From Roseateles_C aquae (GTDB lineage Bacteria; Pseudomonadota; Gammaproteobacteria; Burkholderiales; Burkholderiaceae_C), in NCBI RefSeq assembly GCF_032337115.1, contig NZ_JAVXZY010000001.1, forward strand, positions 310,001 through 374,000: a stretch of 64,000 nt of DNA, written 5' to 3'. The position numbers and the translations under genes are program-made. A model generated the notes under the pieces. The model saw nothing but the letters and a program-made list of their open reading frames with translations. It had not been told where the DNA came from and did not search any database. Below, piece by piece: positions 50,289-59,349 of this stretch (position 1 is its first letter; each line of letters starts with the position of its first letter).

Positions 50289-50314
50289 AAAACGCCCACC
50301 GAAGTGGGCGTTTT
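50289..50314 (-). terminator. Intrinsic terminator of the ABC binding-protein gene
   Basis: Perfect 11-base stem AAAACGCCCAC/GTGGGCGTTTT with a TTCG tetraloop (minus strand), followed by a T-rich tail, about 35 bases after the stop. On the plus strand it also ends in four T. Confidence 0.95.
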
Positions 50315-50349
50315 GGTTGCAGCGGTATCAGCTGCGATTCAGCAGCAGA

Positions 50350-51492
50350 TCAGCGCACCACGGCGATCTGTTCGCGAGCGCCACCCTTGTAGGTGAACAG
50401 GGTCAACGCGCCATTCTTGATGTCGCCCTTGGCGTCAAAGGAGATCGTGCCCGTCACACCCTTATAGCCTTCGGTCTTGGCCAGAACAGGCAGGTACTTT
50501 GCGGGCTCGGCCGAGTTGGCCTTGACCATGGCAGCAACCAGCACGTTCACAGCGTCGTACACATAAGGTGCATAGATCTGCACATCAACCTTGTACTTTT
50601 CCTTGAACTTGGCCTTGAAGCTGTCCATCGACTTCTTCGATTCACCTTCGACACCACCAGCCTCAGCGCACACCACTTGGCCATCGCCCATGGTGCCAGC
50701 GGCCAGCTTGGGCAGTTCACCCGAGCAGATGCCATCGCCGCCAACGAACTTGGCTTCGATGCCCAACTGCTTCATCTGGCGCAGCATCGGGCCAGCCACA
50801 GCGTCCATGCCGCCGAAGAACACGACGTCAGGCTTCTTGGCCTTCAGCGAGGTCAGGATGGCGTTGAAGTCGGTGGCCTTGTCGTTGGTGAATTCGCGAC
50901 CAACAATCTTGCCGCCAGAAGCCTTCACGCCCTTTTCGAACTCATCAGCCACGCCTTGGCCGTAAGCGGTACGGTCATCGATCACGGCGATCGATTGGCC
51001 CTTCAGCTCCTTGACCGAGTATTTGCCCAGCGTGCCACCCAGATGCACGTCGTCAGCCACGACACGGAAGGTTGTCTTGTAGCCGTTGCGGGTGAACTTG
51101 GGGTTGGTAGCCGACGGCGAGATTTGCGGCACGCCAGCGTCGCTGTAAACCTTGGAAGCAGGGATGGACGTACCGGAGTTCAGGTGGCCAATCACGCCAT
51201 TGACCTTGGCGTCGACCAGCTTCTGTGCAGCAGCCGTGCCTTGCTTCGGATCGCCAGCGTCGTCTTCTGCCAGCAGTTCAAACTTGGCCTTCTTGCCGCC
51301 GATGGTGACGCCCTTGGCGTTCAGTTCATCGATGGCCAGACGGGCGCCCAACTCATTGTCCTTGCCCAGGTGAGCGATCTGACCGCTGGTCGGGCCAACG
51401 TGACCAATCTTGACAACCAGGTCTTGCGCCATTGCCGAGTTGCCCAGCAGCACAGCGACAGCACCCACGACCACATTCAACTTGACTTGCAT
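50350..51492 (-). CDS. Branched-chain amino acid ABC transporter substrate-binding protein (LivJ/LivK-like)
   Basis: 380 residues from ATG 51492, with a perfect GGAGG 7 bases upstream. Signal peptide MQVKLNVVVGAVAVLLGNSAMA-QDL. The mature part has the Leu/Ile/Val-binding fold: VKIGHVGPTSGQIAHLGKDN, NGVIGHLNSGTSIPAS, YKTTFRVVADDVHLGG and VVFFGGMDAVAGPMLRQM. It is periplasmic and delivers ligands to a membrane permease encoded elsewhere, as no permease or ATPase gene adjoins it. Codon choice is biased toward one synonymous codon per residue (AAG, GAC, ATC), as in highly expressed genes. Confidence 0.95.
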   Translation of the reverse strand: MQVKLNVVVGAVAVLLGNSAMAQDLVVKIGHVGPTSGQIAHLGKDNELGARLAIDELNAKGVTIGGKKAKFELLAEDDAGDPKQGTAAAQKLVDAKVNGVIGHLNSGTSIPASKVYSDAGVPQISPSATNPKFTRNGYKTTFRVVADDVHLGGTLGKYSVKELKGQSIAVIDDRTAYGQGVADEFEKGVKASGGKIVGREFTNDKATDFNAILTSLKAKKPDVVFFGGMDAVAGPMLRQMKQLGIEAKFVGGDGICSGELPKLAAGTMGDGQVVCAEAGGVEGESKKSMDSFKAKFKEKYKVDVQIYAPYVYDAVNVLVAAMVKANSAEPAKYLPVLAKTEGYKGVTGTISFDAKGDIKNGALTLFTYKGGAREQIAVVR

Positions 51493-51723
51493 GTAATACC
51501 TCCGAGTTGGAAGAAGGAAATCTGGTGATGTTGAGATATCAACCTTTCGGAACATACCCCAAAAGGCAGTGTGTCTCTATGGGGAAAGCATGGAAAACCG
51601 TTGCCGCATGCAAGGCGTTGTGTCGCACTCACCCGCATAAACCCTAGGCCACACCACTTCATCAGTGAAGGGCGATTTGCTGCGGTCGATCAAATCACCG
51701 ATGGCCAGTCAGCACAAAGGCCA

Positions 51724-52629
51724 TCAATCCTGAGGCTTTGCCCGCGGCTCGGCGAGCAGGCGAGCAAACTGGCTGCGCAAAGAGGTTCGCAGTTCATCGG
51801 CAATCAAGGGCGTCAAGCGCACAAGCGTTTCTTCCAATGCTGGCACCAAGGCCTGTGTCACCAGACGATCCAGCAATGCTGCATCGAAGGCTGCAGCTGC
51901 GCTGGCGTGCGGCTCAACCCCATCGACGACTCCCTGCAACGCCAGAGCCGGCTCTGGCGAAGCCATGCTTGCGGCCTGCTCGGACTCAGTGAGCTGCCCC
52001 TCCGTATCCGCACCGAGGCCCAAATCCAACTCAATCAACGGCGCATCAGGTGCTGCCGCGACGATCTCGCCGTGCAGCCCATCCAGGGCAGCAAGAAACT
52101 GATCACCACGTTCGGTGCCCGCGCCCGCCTGCAGCGTGTCGGTCGCATCCTGTGGGCGGCTGGCTGCGGGCAGCGGTGAGCCGGCGAGGTCCAATCCACT
52201 CAGCAGTTCATCGAGATGCTCGGCGAATGATGCCTCGGAGCCCCGCTGAGGCGATTCAAAAGCAAGCGCAGGCGCTGAGCTACTGGGCTGGCCGTCAGGG
52301 ATAGAAGCATCTAGGCCTGCCCTCTCCGCGGGCAGTGCGAAGCTCTCATTGGCTTCATGCCCCGGCGTCTCAAGCAGTTCAGCCTCACCAGCAGATCCAC
52401 CAAGTTCGGCCGACAAGTGCAGACCAGACGCGCTCCTGTCAGACGCATCAGCCACTTGCACTTCATGCTGCACCTCAGGTGACGGCGAAGCGACGACCAG
52501 CGCTTCGATGTCAAGAACTTCTGTCAGCACGGGCACCAGACGCTCGATCTGCGCCGCCTCAGCAGCACTGCTGCGACGGCGAGCGGCCCATCCTTCGGGC
52601 AAAAGATCAGGCCTTGTCTCTTGACTCAT
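51724..52629 (-). CDS. Uncharacterised acidic protein encoded next to holC
   Basis: 301 residues, overlapping the holC stop by 4 bases (ATGA). The middle 60-240 is rich in Ala, Ser, Glu, Gln and Pro and looks disordered. Two ends look conserved: a basic N-terminus LLPEGWAARRRSSAAE and a C-terminal amphipathic helix region LLDRLVTQALVPALEETLVRL continuing to about residue 295. No catalytic motif or membrane segment. Similar small acidic proteins stand beside holC in other Burkholderiales; whether this is the same family (DUF2486-like) cannot be decided by eye. Function unknown. Confidence 0.6.
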   Translation of the reverse strand: MSQETRPDLLPEGWAARRRSSAAEAAQIERLVPVLTEVLDIEALVVASPSPEVQHEVQVADASDRSASGLHLSAELGGSAGEAELLETPGHEANESFALPAERAGLDASIPDGQPSSSAPALAFESPQRGSEASFAEHLDELLSGLDLAGSPLPAASRPQDATDTLQAGAGTERGDQFLAALDGLHGEIVAAAPDAPLIELDLGLGADTEGQLTESEQAASMASPEPALALQGVVDGVEPHASAAAAFDAALLDRLVTQALVPALEETLVRLTPLIADELRTSLRSQFARLLAEPRAKPQD

Positions 52630-53054
52630 CCGGCGCCCACCACATGGTGTGAGACCGTGAAGCCTTGCGCTTTGTACTGCTTGAAGCGCTCGCGCCCCGC
52701 CTGCACCTGATCGGCATCGGTGGACACCACTTCCAGCACACGCTGGAACTGCTCTACAGCTGGCGGCAACCGGCTGTCCAGATTGAGCAGCACCTCGCGA
52801 TGCGGCAGTTCATCCGGGTGTTTGACGAGCAGGATGGGCGTACGGGCCAGCAAATCGGCCGACTGGCCATTGACCATCAGATGCGGGATGAACTCCAGCG
52901 GTTCCTGGCTCCACAGCGCCGCATCCAGGCGACTCAGCAGCCGCTCGGGGCCCAGCACGCCGACCTTCGCCCCAGACTGCTGCGCCTTGCGCAGCAGTCG
53001 GCACAGATAGCTCAGTCGATCGGGCACATTGGTGTAGAAGCTCACCTCGGTCAT
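52626..53054 (-). CDS. holC: DNA polymerase III subunit chi
   Basis: 142 residues, normal for HolC. TEVSFYTNVPDRLSYLCRLL at the N-terminus, then KVGVLGPERLLSRLDAALWS, EFIPHLM and TPILLVKHPDELPHREVLLN are the family landmarks. Chi binds single-strand-binding protein and the psi subunit in the clamp-loader complex. It lies 49 bases downstream of pepA, the conserved pepA-holC arrangement. Confidence 0.95.
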   Translation of the reverse strand: MTEVSFYTNVPDRLSYLCRLLRKAQQSGAKVGVLGPERLLSRLDAALWSQEPLEFIPHLMVNGQSADLLARTPILLVKHPDELPHREVLLNLDSRLPPAVEQFQRVLEVVSTDADQVQAGRERFKQYKAQGFTVSHHVVGAG

Positions 53055-53103
53055 GCACTGCTACCCGCCGTTAGCCCCAACACACCAAAAGCCCGAGCCA
53101 GCA

Positions 53104-54564
53104 TCAACGCGCCTGCGACAGCAGGAAATGCGTCAGCAGGCCGACCGGGCGGCCCGTGCCCCCCTTGGCGGCGCCGCCCTTCCAGGCTGTGCCGGCGATG
53201 TCCAGATGGCCCCAGCGGTACTTGCTGGCAAAGCGCTGCAGGAAGATGGCCGCGGTGATCGAACCGCCAGCGCGCGAACCCACATTGGCCACATCGGCAA
53301 AATTGGTCTTCAGACCCTCGGCGTACTCTTCGTCCAGCGGCATGCGCCAGCAGGGGTCGAGCGCCGCTTCGCCGGCCGCGCTCAGCGAGGCGGCGAGTTC
53401 GTCATCACTGGCGTACATGCCCGAGCGAACGCCGCCCAGCGCGATCACGCAGGCACCGGTCAGCGTCGCGATGTCGACAACGATGGAGGGCTTGAAGCGC
53501 TCGGCATAGGTCAGCGCGTCGCACAGAATCAGGCGACCTTCGGCATCGGTATTCAGGATCTCGATGGTCTGGCCCGACATCGAGGTGACCACATCGCCCG
53601 GCTTCAGCGCGCGGCCACTGGGCATGTTTTCGCAGGCAGGAATCAGCGCCACGAGATTGAGCTTGGGCTTGAGTTCGCCGACGGCACGCAGCGTGCCCAG
53701 CACACTGGCCGCGCCACCCATATCGAACTTCATCTCGTCCATCTCGGCGCCCGGCTTCAGCGAGATGCCGCCGGAGTCAAAGGTGATGCCCTTGCCCACC
53801 AGCACCACCGGTGCGACCGACTTCGCCGCGCCGTCATAGCGCACGACGATGAACTTCAAGGGCTCGTCCGAACCCTGAGCCACCGACAGGAAGGAGCCCA
53901 TGCCCAGCTTCTCGACGGCCTTTTTGTCCAGCACCTCGACCTTGAAGCCATACTGCTTGCCCAGGCCCTGGGCCTGCTCAGCCAGATAGGTGGGCGTGGC
54001 GTAGTTGCCGGGGCGATTGGCGCACTCGCGAGCCAGTTCGACGCCAGCGGCAATCGCCTCGCCACGGGCCAGCGCCGGCTTGACGTCCTTCAAGGCATCC
54101 TTGCCCACCAGCAGGCTCAGCTTGTTCAGCGCCGGTGCCGGAGCCGCGCTGGGCTTGGTATGGCGGTAGCCATAGACGGCATCGCTGGCAGCGACAGCGG
54201 TCTGTTCGGCCAGCGCCGCATCGAGGCCTTCGAAGCCCACATAGGCCAGCGCGATATGCGCGACACCGCGGCTCTTCAGCTGTGCCAGCGCCGCCTGCAG
54301 CGCATTGCGGCCACTCTTCAAGCTGGCAGCACCCGCAGCAGCCAGCACCAGGCGAGGCGCCTTGATGCCCGCAGCGCGCTGCAACACCAGGGTCTTGCCG
54401 GCCTTCAGCTCGAAGTCGCCCAGCTTGATGGCATCCTTGGCGGCGGCGGCCACCTGGGCATCCAGCGCCTTGGGCAGATCATCACCGGCAATCACCAGTA
54501 CCAGGGCATCGGCATTGACAGCGGCCAGTGCGTCGACCGACGCAGATTGAATACGGAAGTCCAT
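53104..54564 (-). CDS. pepA: Leucyl aminopeptidase (M17, cytosol aminopeptidase)
   Basis: 486 residues. Metal and active-site residues are all present: Lys258 and Asp263 in VGKGITFDSGG, Asp281 in KFDMGGAAS, and Asp340, Glu342 and Arg344 in NTDAEGRL. The enzyme is a hexameric two-metal aminopeptidase of the cytoplasm; in some bacteria PepA also binds DNA. Only 28 bases separate its start from the divergent lptF start, so the two promoters overlap or lie inside the coding regions. Confidence 0.97.
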   Translation of the reverse strand: MDFRIQSASVDALAAVNADALVLVIAGDDLPKALDAQVAAAAKDAIKLGDFELKAGKTLVLQRAAGIKAPRLVLAAAGAASLKSGRNALQAALAQLKSRGVAHIALAYVGFEGLDAALAEQTAVAASDAVYGYRHTKPSAAPAPALNKLSLLVGKDALKDVKPALARGEAIAAGVELARECANRPGNYATPTYLAEQAQGLGKQYGFKVEVLDKKAVEKLGMGSFLSVAQGSDEPLKFIVVRYDGAAKSVAPVVLVGKGITFDSGGISLKPGAEMDEMKFDMGGAASVLGTLRAVGELKPKLNLVALIPACENMPSGRALKPGDVVTSMSGQTIEILNTDAEGRLILCDALTYAERFKPSIVVDIATLTGACVIALGGVRSGMYASDDELAASLSAAGEAALDPCWRMPLDEEYAEGLKTNFADVANVGSRAGGSITAAIFLQRFASKYRWGHLDIAGTAWKGGAAKGGTGRPVGLLTHFLLSQAR

Positions 54565-54592
54565 AATGTCGCGCTATAGATAAAGTGACCGG

Positions 54593-55705
54593 ATGTTATT
54601 CGATTCCACCCTGCGCAAGGAGCTGGCACGCAGCTTCGGCGTGACGCTCGTGGTCATCCTGACCATCGTGCTGACGATTCTGCTGATCCAGACCCTCGGC
54701 CAGGCCGCGGGCGGCAGCATTGCGCCCCAAGACGTGCTGCTGTTGATGGGCTATGTGGCGCTCGGCCATCTGCCGACCATGCTCAGCCTCTCGCTGTTCA
54801 TCGCCATCGTGGCCTGCCTCAGCCGCATGTACCGCGAATCAGAGATGACGATCTGGTTCGCCAGCGGCATCGGCCTTGCCCGCTTCATCAAGCCGGTGCT
54901 GCGCATGGCCTGGCCGGTGCTGCTGGTCATCCTGGTGCTGGAACTGCTGGTCTGGCCCTGGGGCAATCGCAATAGCACCCAGCTGCGCGAACGCTACGAA
55001 AAGCGCTCCGACCTGTCGCGCGTGGCCCCTGGCCAGTTCCAGACCTCACGCGATGGCTCGCGTGTGTTCTTCATAGACCGCGACAGCCAGGACGGTCGCA
55101 TCGGCCGCAATGTCTTCATCCTCAGCGATGCCGGCGACAGTGAGTCCGTCACCACCTCGCACCGTGGCCAGATCGAGCTGCAGGACAGCGAAGGCATGCA
55201 AGAGCGCTTCCTGGTGCTGGACCAAGGCCAGCGCAATGAGCTGAACCGCAAGACCGGCGAGCGCAGCCTCTCGCGCTTCGAACAATACCGAGTGCTGGCC
55301 GACGCCCAGGTTGCTCGCTCGGCCGATGAGCTACCGCCCAAGGCCCGCGCCAGCCATGAGCTCTTGCAGCAGCCCACGCCCCGCAATCTTGGCGAGCTGA
55401 CCTGGCGACTGGGCATGATCTTCGGCGCCATCAATCTAGTGCTGCTGGCCATCGGCCTGTCGGCCAGCAATCCGCGCCGCGCCAGCAACTGGAACCTGAT
55501 GTTCGCGCTGCTCGGCTTCGTCGTCTATTACAACCTGATCAATCTGTCTCAGACCTGGGTGGCCGGCAGCCGCATGGGCATGGCACAGGCGCTGCTGGCC
55601 GTGCATGGGGTGGCGGCCGTGCTGGCACTGGGTTTGATTGCGCTGCGCGACCAAGGCAACCGGCTCTGCCTGCCGGGGCGCAAGCGCCAGGGAGCATCCG
55701 CATGA
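54593..55705 (+). CDS. lptF: LPS export permease LptF
   Basis: 370 residues. Membrane helices at each end flank a periplasmic beta-jellyroll (about 130-270). FDSTLRKELARSFGVTLVVI, the segment MYRESEMTIWFASGIGL (coupling helix region that meets LptB) and LTWRLGMIFGAINLVLLAIG are typical. With LptG and LptB it forms the inner-membrane ABC transporter that extracts LPS. lptG follows with a 4-base ATGA overlap. Confidence 0.96.
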   Translation: MLFDSTLRKELARSFGVTLVVILTIVLTILLIQTLGQAAGGSIAPQDVLLLMGYVALGHLPTMLSLSLFIAIVACLSRMYRESEMTIWFASGIGLARFIKPVLRMAWPVLLVILVLELLVWPWGNRNSTQLRERYEKRSDLSRVAPGQFQTSRDGSRVFFIDRDSQDGRIGRNVFILSDAGDSESVTTSHRGQIELQDSEGMQERFLVLDQGQRNELNRKTGERSLSRFEQYRVLADAQVARSADELPPKARASHELLQQPTPRNLGELTWRLGMIFGAINLVLLAIGLSASNPRRASNWNLMFALLGFVVYYNLINLSQTWVAGSRMGMAQALLAVHGVAAVLALGLIALRDQGNRLCLPGRKRQGASA

Positions 55706-56805
55706 AGACCGTACGCCGCCTGCTCTATGGCGACATCCTGTCGGCCGTGCTCTTTGTGGCGCTGGCCTTTTTGTCGCTGTTCTATTTCATCGACTTTGTC
55801 GAAGAACTGGACCATATGTCGCGCCGCGGTGCCGGCGCAGCCGCGGCCGCCCTGCTCTCGCTGTTGAAGCTGCCCGGGCATTTCTATGAAATCTTCCCGA
55901 TCGCCGTGCTGATCGGCAGCATCTTCTCGCTGGCGCGGATGGCGCAAAGCAGCGAGTTCACGATTCTGCGCACCGGCGGACTGGGTCCGGGCCGGGCGCT
56001 GGTGCTGCTGACACAGCTCGCCGTCGTGTTCGCCGCGCTGACCTTTGCCGTCGGCGACTTCGCTGCCCCCTGGAGCGAAAAGCAGGCCGAACTGATGCGC
56101 GATCGCATTGACGGCGGTGGTGGCGCCCGTGGCGGCGCCTGGCTGAAGGATCGCCAGCACGACGAGAGCGGCGAACGCAGCTACTCGGTCAATGTGAAAC
56201 AGGCCCAGGTCAACGGCCAGCTGAGCGGCGTGCGCATCTACGAATTCGATGCCCAGGGTCGGCTGATTTCGCGCACCGAAGCCAAGCAGGCCCGCGTGGC
56301 GGCCGATGGACTGTGGACTTTGGAAGACGTGCAGCGCAGTGTCTGGGACAACAAGTCCGCGTTGCCCATGGTGCAGGACCAGCACCTGGAACAGTGGAGC
56401 TGGCGAAGCTCGCTGCACGCTGGCGTCATTCGCGCGGCCCTGCTGCCGGCCTGGACGATGTCGACCGCGGAGTTGTACCGTTATCGACAGCATCTGTCGG
56501 CCCAGGAGCAATCGGCGCAGCAGTACGACATCCAGTTCTGGCGCAAGGCACTCTACCCCTTTGCCTGCCTGGTGATGTTGGCCCTGGCCCTGCCCTTTGC
56601 CTATCTGCACGGGCGCTCCGGCGGCATCAGCCTCAAGGTCTTCGGCGGCATCATGTTGGGCATCAGCTTTGTGCTGCTGAACAATCTGGCCAGCCATCTG
56701 GGCCTGCTCAAGCTGTGGACGCCCTGGGCCGTGGCCGCCGCGCCCAGCCTGTTCTACCTCGCCATCTCGCTGACCGCCTTCACCTGGCTGGTGCGCTATC
56801 GCTGA
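55702..56805 (+). CDS. lptG: LPS export permease LptG
   Basis: 367 residues. MKTVRRLLYGDILSAVLFVA, then LARMAQSSEFTILRTGGLGP (coupling helix region) and a periplasmic jellyroll at about 135-260 with LKDRQHDESGERSYSVNVKQ. The C-terminal helices include FGGIMLGISFVLLNNLASHL. Partner of LptF in the LptB2FGC complex. Followed 23 bases later by the CbiX-like gene in the same orientation. Confidence 0.96.
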   Translation: MKTVRRLLYGDILSAVLFVALAFLSLFYFIDFVEELDHMSRRGAGAAAAALLSLLKLPGHFYEIFPIAVLIGSIFSLARMAQSSEFTILRTGGLGPGRALVLLTQLAVVFAALTFAVGDFAAPWSEKQAELMRDRIDGGGGARGGAWLKDRQHDESGERSYSVNVKQAQVNGQLSGVRIYEFDAQGRLISRTEAKQARVAADGLWTLEDVQRSVWDNKSALPMVQDQHLEQWSWRSSLHAGVIRAALLPAWTMSTAELYRYRQHLSAQEQSAQQYDIQFWRKALYPFACLVMLALALPFAYLHGRSGGISLKVFGGIMLGISFVLLNNLASHLGLLKLWTPWAVAAAPSLFYLAISLTAFTWLVRYR

Positions 56806-56828
56806 CCTGCCAGCAAACCCGAATCATC

Positions 56829-57212
56829 ATGGATGGACTGCTACTCTTCGCCCACGGCGCACGCGATCCCAGTTGGGCGCAGCCCTTTCAGCGCATTGCT
56901 GAACGCATCGCCGTCAGTCGCCCGGGTGTGCCGCTGGCCCTGGCCTATCTGGAGCTGATGCAGCCTGGCATCGCCGAGGCCGCCGAGACCTTGATCGCCC
57001 AAGGCTGCCGCCACGTCCACATCGTGCCGATGTTTCTTGGTGCCAGCGGCCATGTGCGCCGCGACGTGCCGCCGCTGATCGAGCAGCTGCGCCTGCGCCA
57101 TGGCGAGAGCATTGTCTGGACCCTGCATCCGGCCATTGGTGAGCAGGACAGTGTCGTCGCCGCGATGGCGGCGGCCAGCCTGCAAGCGCTTGAACGGACG
57201 GAGCAGCGATGA
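56829..57212 (+). CDS. CbiX/SirB-like small chelatase-family protein
   Basis: 127 residues, the size of single-domain CbiX-short proteins. MDGLLLFAHGARDPSWAQPF carries the conserved metal-binding His9, and CRHVHIVPMFLGASGHVRRD the second conserved His region. Family members insert cobalt or iron into sirohydrochlorin. The overlap with a CysB-type regulator gene suggests a link to siroheme for assimilatory sulfite reduction, so a sirohydrochlorin ferrochelatase role is plausible. Confidence 0.85.
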   Translation: MDGLLLFAHGARDPSWAQPFQRIAERIAVSRPGVPLALAYLELMQPGIAEAAETLIAQGCRHVHIVPMFLGASGHVRRDVPPLIEQLRLRHGESIVWTLHPAIGEQDSVVAAMAAASLQALERTEQR

Positions 57213-58153
57213 ATCTGCACCAGTTCAGGTTTGTGCAAGAGGCGGTGCGCCGCAACCTCAATCTGACCGAAACGGCCAAGGCGCTCTTCACCTCGCAGCC
57301 CGGGGTGTCCAAGGCCATTCTGGAACTCGAGGAAGAGCTGGGCGTCGACATCTTCTCGCGCCACGGCAAGCGGCTGCGTCGCGTCACCGAGCCGGGCGAG
57401 CAGATCTTGAAATCGATCGAGATCATTCTGCGCGAGGTCAACAACCTCAAACGCATCGGCCAGGAGTACTCCAAGCAGGATGCCGGCACCTTCTCGATCG
57501 CCACCACACACACCCAGGCCCGCTATGTGCTGCCGGCGCCGGTGGCGCAGCTGCGCCGGCAGTTCCCGCAGGTCAATGTGAGCCTGCATCAGGGCAACCC
57601 GGAACAGGTGGCCCGGATGCTGATCGACGAGACCGCCGATCTTGGCCTGGCGACCGAATCGCTGGCCGAGTTCGAAGAACTGGTCACCCTGCCCTGCTAT
57701 GAATGGCAGCACGTGCTGGTCGTGCCGGCGGGCCATCCGCTGGCCCAGGTCGAGCGGCCCAATCTGGAGCAGCTGGCTGCTGAGCCGCTGGTGTCCTACC
57801 ACCCCAGTTTCACCGGCCGCACCCGCATCGACAAGGCCTTCGCTGCGCGCCGCCTGACGCCCAATATCGTGCTCGAGGCGATCGATTCGGATGTGATCAA
57901 GACCTATGTGAAGCTGGGCATGGGCGTGGGCATCGTGGCCGAGATGGCGGTGCGCGACGATCCTCCGGGCGGCGATCTGGTGTCGCGTCCGCTCGGCCAT
58001 CTGTTCGGCCAGAACGTCGCCCGCATCGCCTTCAAGCGCGGCGCCTACCTGCGCAACTACGTGTACATTTTTGCCGAGCTGCTGTCCGAGCGGCTCAACC
58101 GCGTGCTGCTGCAGCGGGCCATGAGCGGCGAAGCCAGCAACTACGAACTCTGA
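57209..58153 (+). CDS. cysB: CysB-family LysR-type transcriptional regulator
   Basis: 314 residues. MNLHQFRFVQEAVRRNLNLT begins the winged helix-turn-helix, whose recognition region LFTSQPGVSKAILELEEELG is the CysB/Cbl version. The effector domain has TTHTQARYVLPAPVAQLR and VKLGMGVGIVAEMAV. CysB-type regulators respond to O-acetylserine, N-acetylserine or sulfate limitation and control sulfur assimilation. Start overlaps the CbiX gene (ATGA). Cbl cannot be told from CysB by eye. Confidence 0.92.
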   Translation: MNLHQFRFVQEAVRRNLNLTETAKALFTSQPGVSKAILELEEELGVDIFSRHGKRLRRVTEPGEQILKSIEIILREVNNLKRIGQEYSKQDAGTFSIATTHTQARYVLPAPVAQLRRQFPQVNVSLHQGNPEQVARMLIDETADLGLATESLAEFEELVTLPCYEWQHVLVVPAGHPLAQVERPNLEQLAAEPLVSYHPSFTGRTRIDKAFAARRLTPNIVLEAIDSDVIKTYVKLGMGVGIVAEMAVRDDPPGGDLVSRPLGHLFGQNVARIAFKRGAYLRNYVYIFAELLSERLNRVLLQRAMSGEASNYEL

Positions 58154-58166
58154 AACCCGTCCATTG

Positions 58167-59336
58167 ATGAGCACCGCGATCGAGCCGCGCAGCCGGCTGC
58201 CGCATGTCGGCACCACCATCTTCAGCACCATGTCCGCACTGGCCCAGCAGCATGGCGCCGTCAATCTGGGCCAGGGCTTCCCCGATTTTGATTGCGACCC
58301 GGCACTGATTGCCGCCGTCCACCAGGCCATGCTGGCCGGCATGAACCAGTACCCGCTGATGCCCGGTGTGCCGGCGCTGCGCGAAGCGGTGGCGGCCAAG
58401 ATCGAGACCCTGCACGGCCGGCACTACGACGCCGGCAGCGAGATCACCATCACCGCCGGTGCCACGCAGGCCATCTTTACCGCGCTGCTGGCCATCGTTC
58501 ACCCCGGCGACGAGGTCATCGTGCTGGAGCCCTGCTACGACAGCTATGCCGCCAACATCGAGCTGGCCGGCGGCCGGGTGGTGCGCGTGGCGCTGCGCGC
58601 CGAGGACTTCCGCCCCGACTTCGCCGCCATCGCCGCAGCGCTGACGCCGCGCACCCGCGCCATCGTCATCAACACCCCGCACAATCCCAGCGCGACGATC
58701 TGGAGCGCCGCCGAGATGGCACAGCTGCAGGCACTGCTGGCCAGCACCGAGGTGATGGTGATCAGCGACGAGGTCTACGAGCACATGGTGTTCGACCAGC
58801 AGCAGCACCAGAGCGTGGCTCGCTTTCCCGGCCTGGCCGAGCGCAGCTTCATCGTCTCCAGCTTCGGCAAGACCTATCACGTGACCGGCTGGAAAGTCGG
58901 CTATGTGGCCGCACCGGCGGCGCTGACGCGCGAATTCCGCAAGGTGCATCAGTACAACGTGTTCACCGTCAACCCGGCCGTGCAGCAGGGCCTGGCTCAG
59001 TACATGAGCGATCCGGCGCCTTATGTGCAGCTGCCTGATTTCTACCAGCGCAAACGCGATCTGTTCCGCCAGGGCCTCGCCGGCACAGGCCTGCGCCTGC
59101 TGCCCAGCGAGGGCAGCTACTTCCAGTGTGTGGACTACAGCGCGCTGCCCGCCCATGCCCAGCGCAGCGACACGGAGTTCAGCGAATGGCTGACGCGCGA
59201 GCTGCGCGTGGCGGCGATCCCGATCTCGGCCTTCCAGGCCCGTGGCGAACACAGCCGCGTGGTTCGCTTCTGCTTTGCCAAGAAGGACGAAACGTTACAG
59301 CTGGCCCTGCAGCGCCTGGCTGCGCTGGCTGGCTAG
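58167..59336 (+). CDS. PLP-dependent aminotransferase, methionine aminotransferase-like (YbdL type)
   Basis: 389 residues from ATG 58167; the TTG directly before it is also in frame. Class I/II aminotransferase motifs: GAVNLGQGFPDFDCD, ITAGATQAIF, the PLP site NTPHNPSATIW, SDEVYEHMVF and the Schiff-base lysine in SSFGKTYHVTGWKVG, with Arg near RVVRFCFAKK binding the substrate carboxylate. The set matches methionine/kynurenine-type transaminases such as YbdL. The neighbouring sulfur regulator supports a methionine-salvage role. Confidence 0.88.
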   Translation: MSTAIEPRSRLPHVGTTIFSTMSALAQQHGAVNLGQGFPDFDCDPALIAAVHQAMLAGMNQYPLMPGVPALREAVAAKIETLHGRHYDAGSEITITAGATQAIFTALLAIVHPGDEVIVLEPCYDSYAANIELAGGRVVRVALRAEDFRPDFAAIAAALTPRTRAIVINTPHNPSATIWSAAEMAQLQALLASTEVMVISDEVYEHMVFDQQQHQSVARFPGLAERSFIVSSFGKTYHVTGWKVGYVAAPAALTREFRKVHQYNVFTVNPAVQQGLAQYMSDPAPYVQLPDFYQRKRDLFRQGLAGTGLRLLPSEGSYFQCVDYSALPAHAQRSDTEFSEWLTRELRVAAIPISAFQARGEHSRVVRFCFAKKDETLQLALQRLAALAG

Positions 59337-59349
59337 GCGCCTCCACGCC

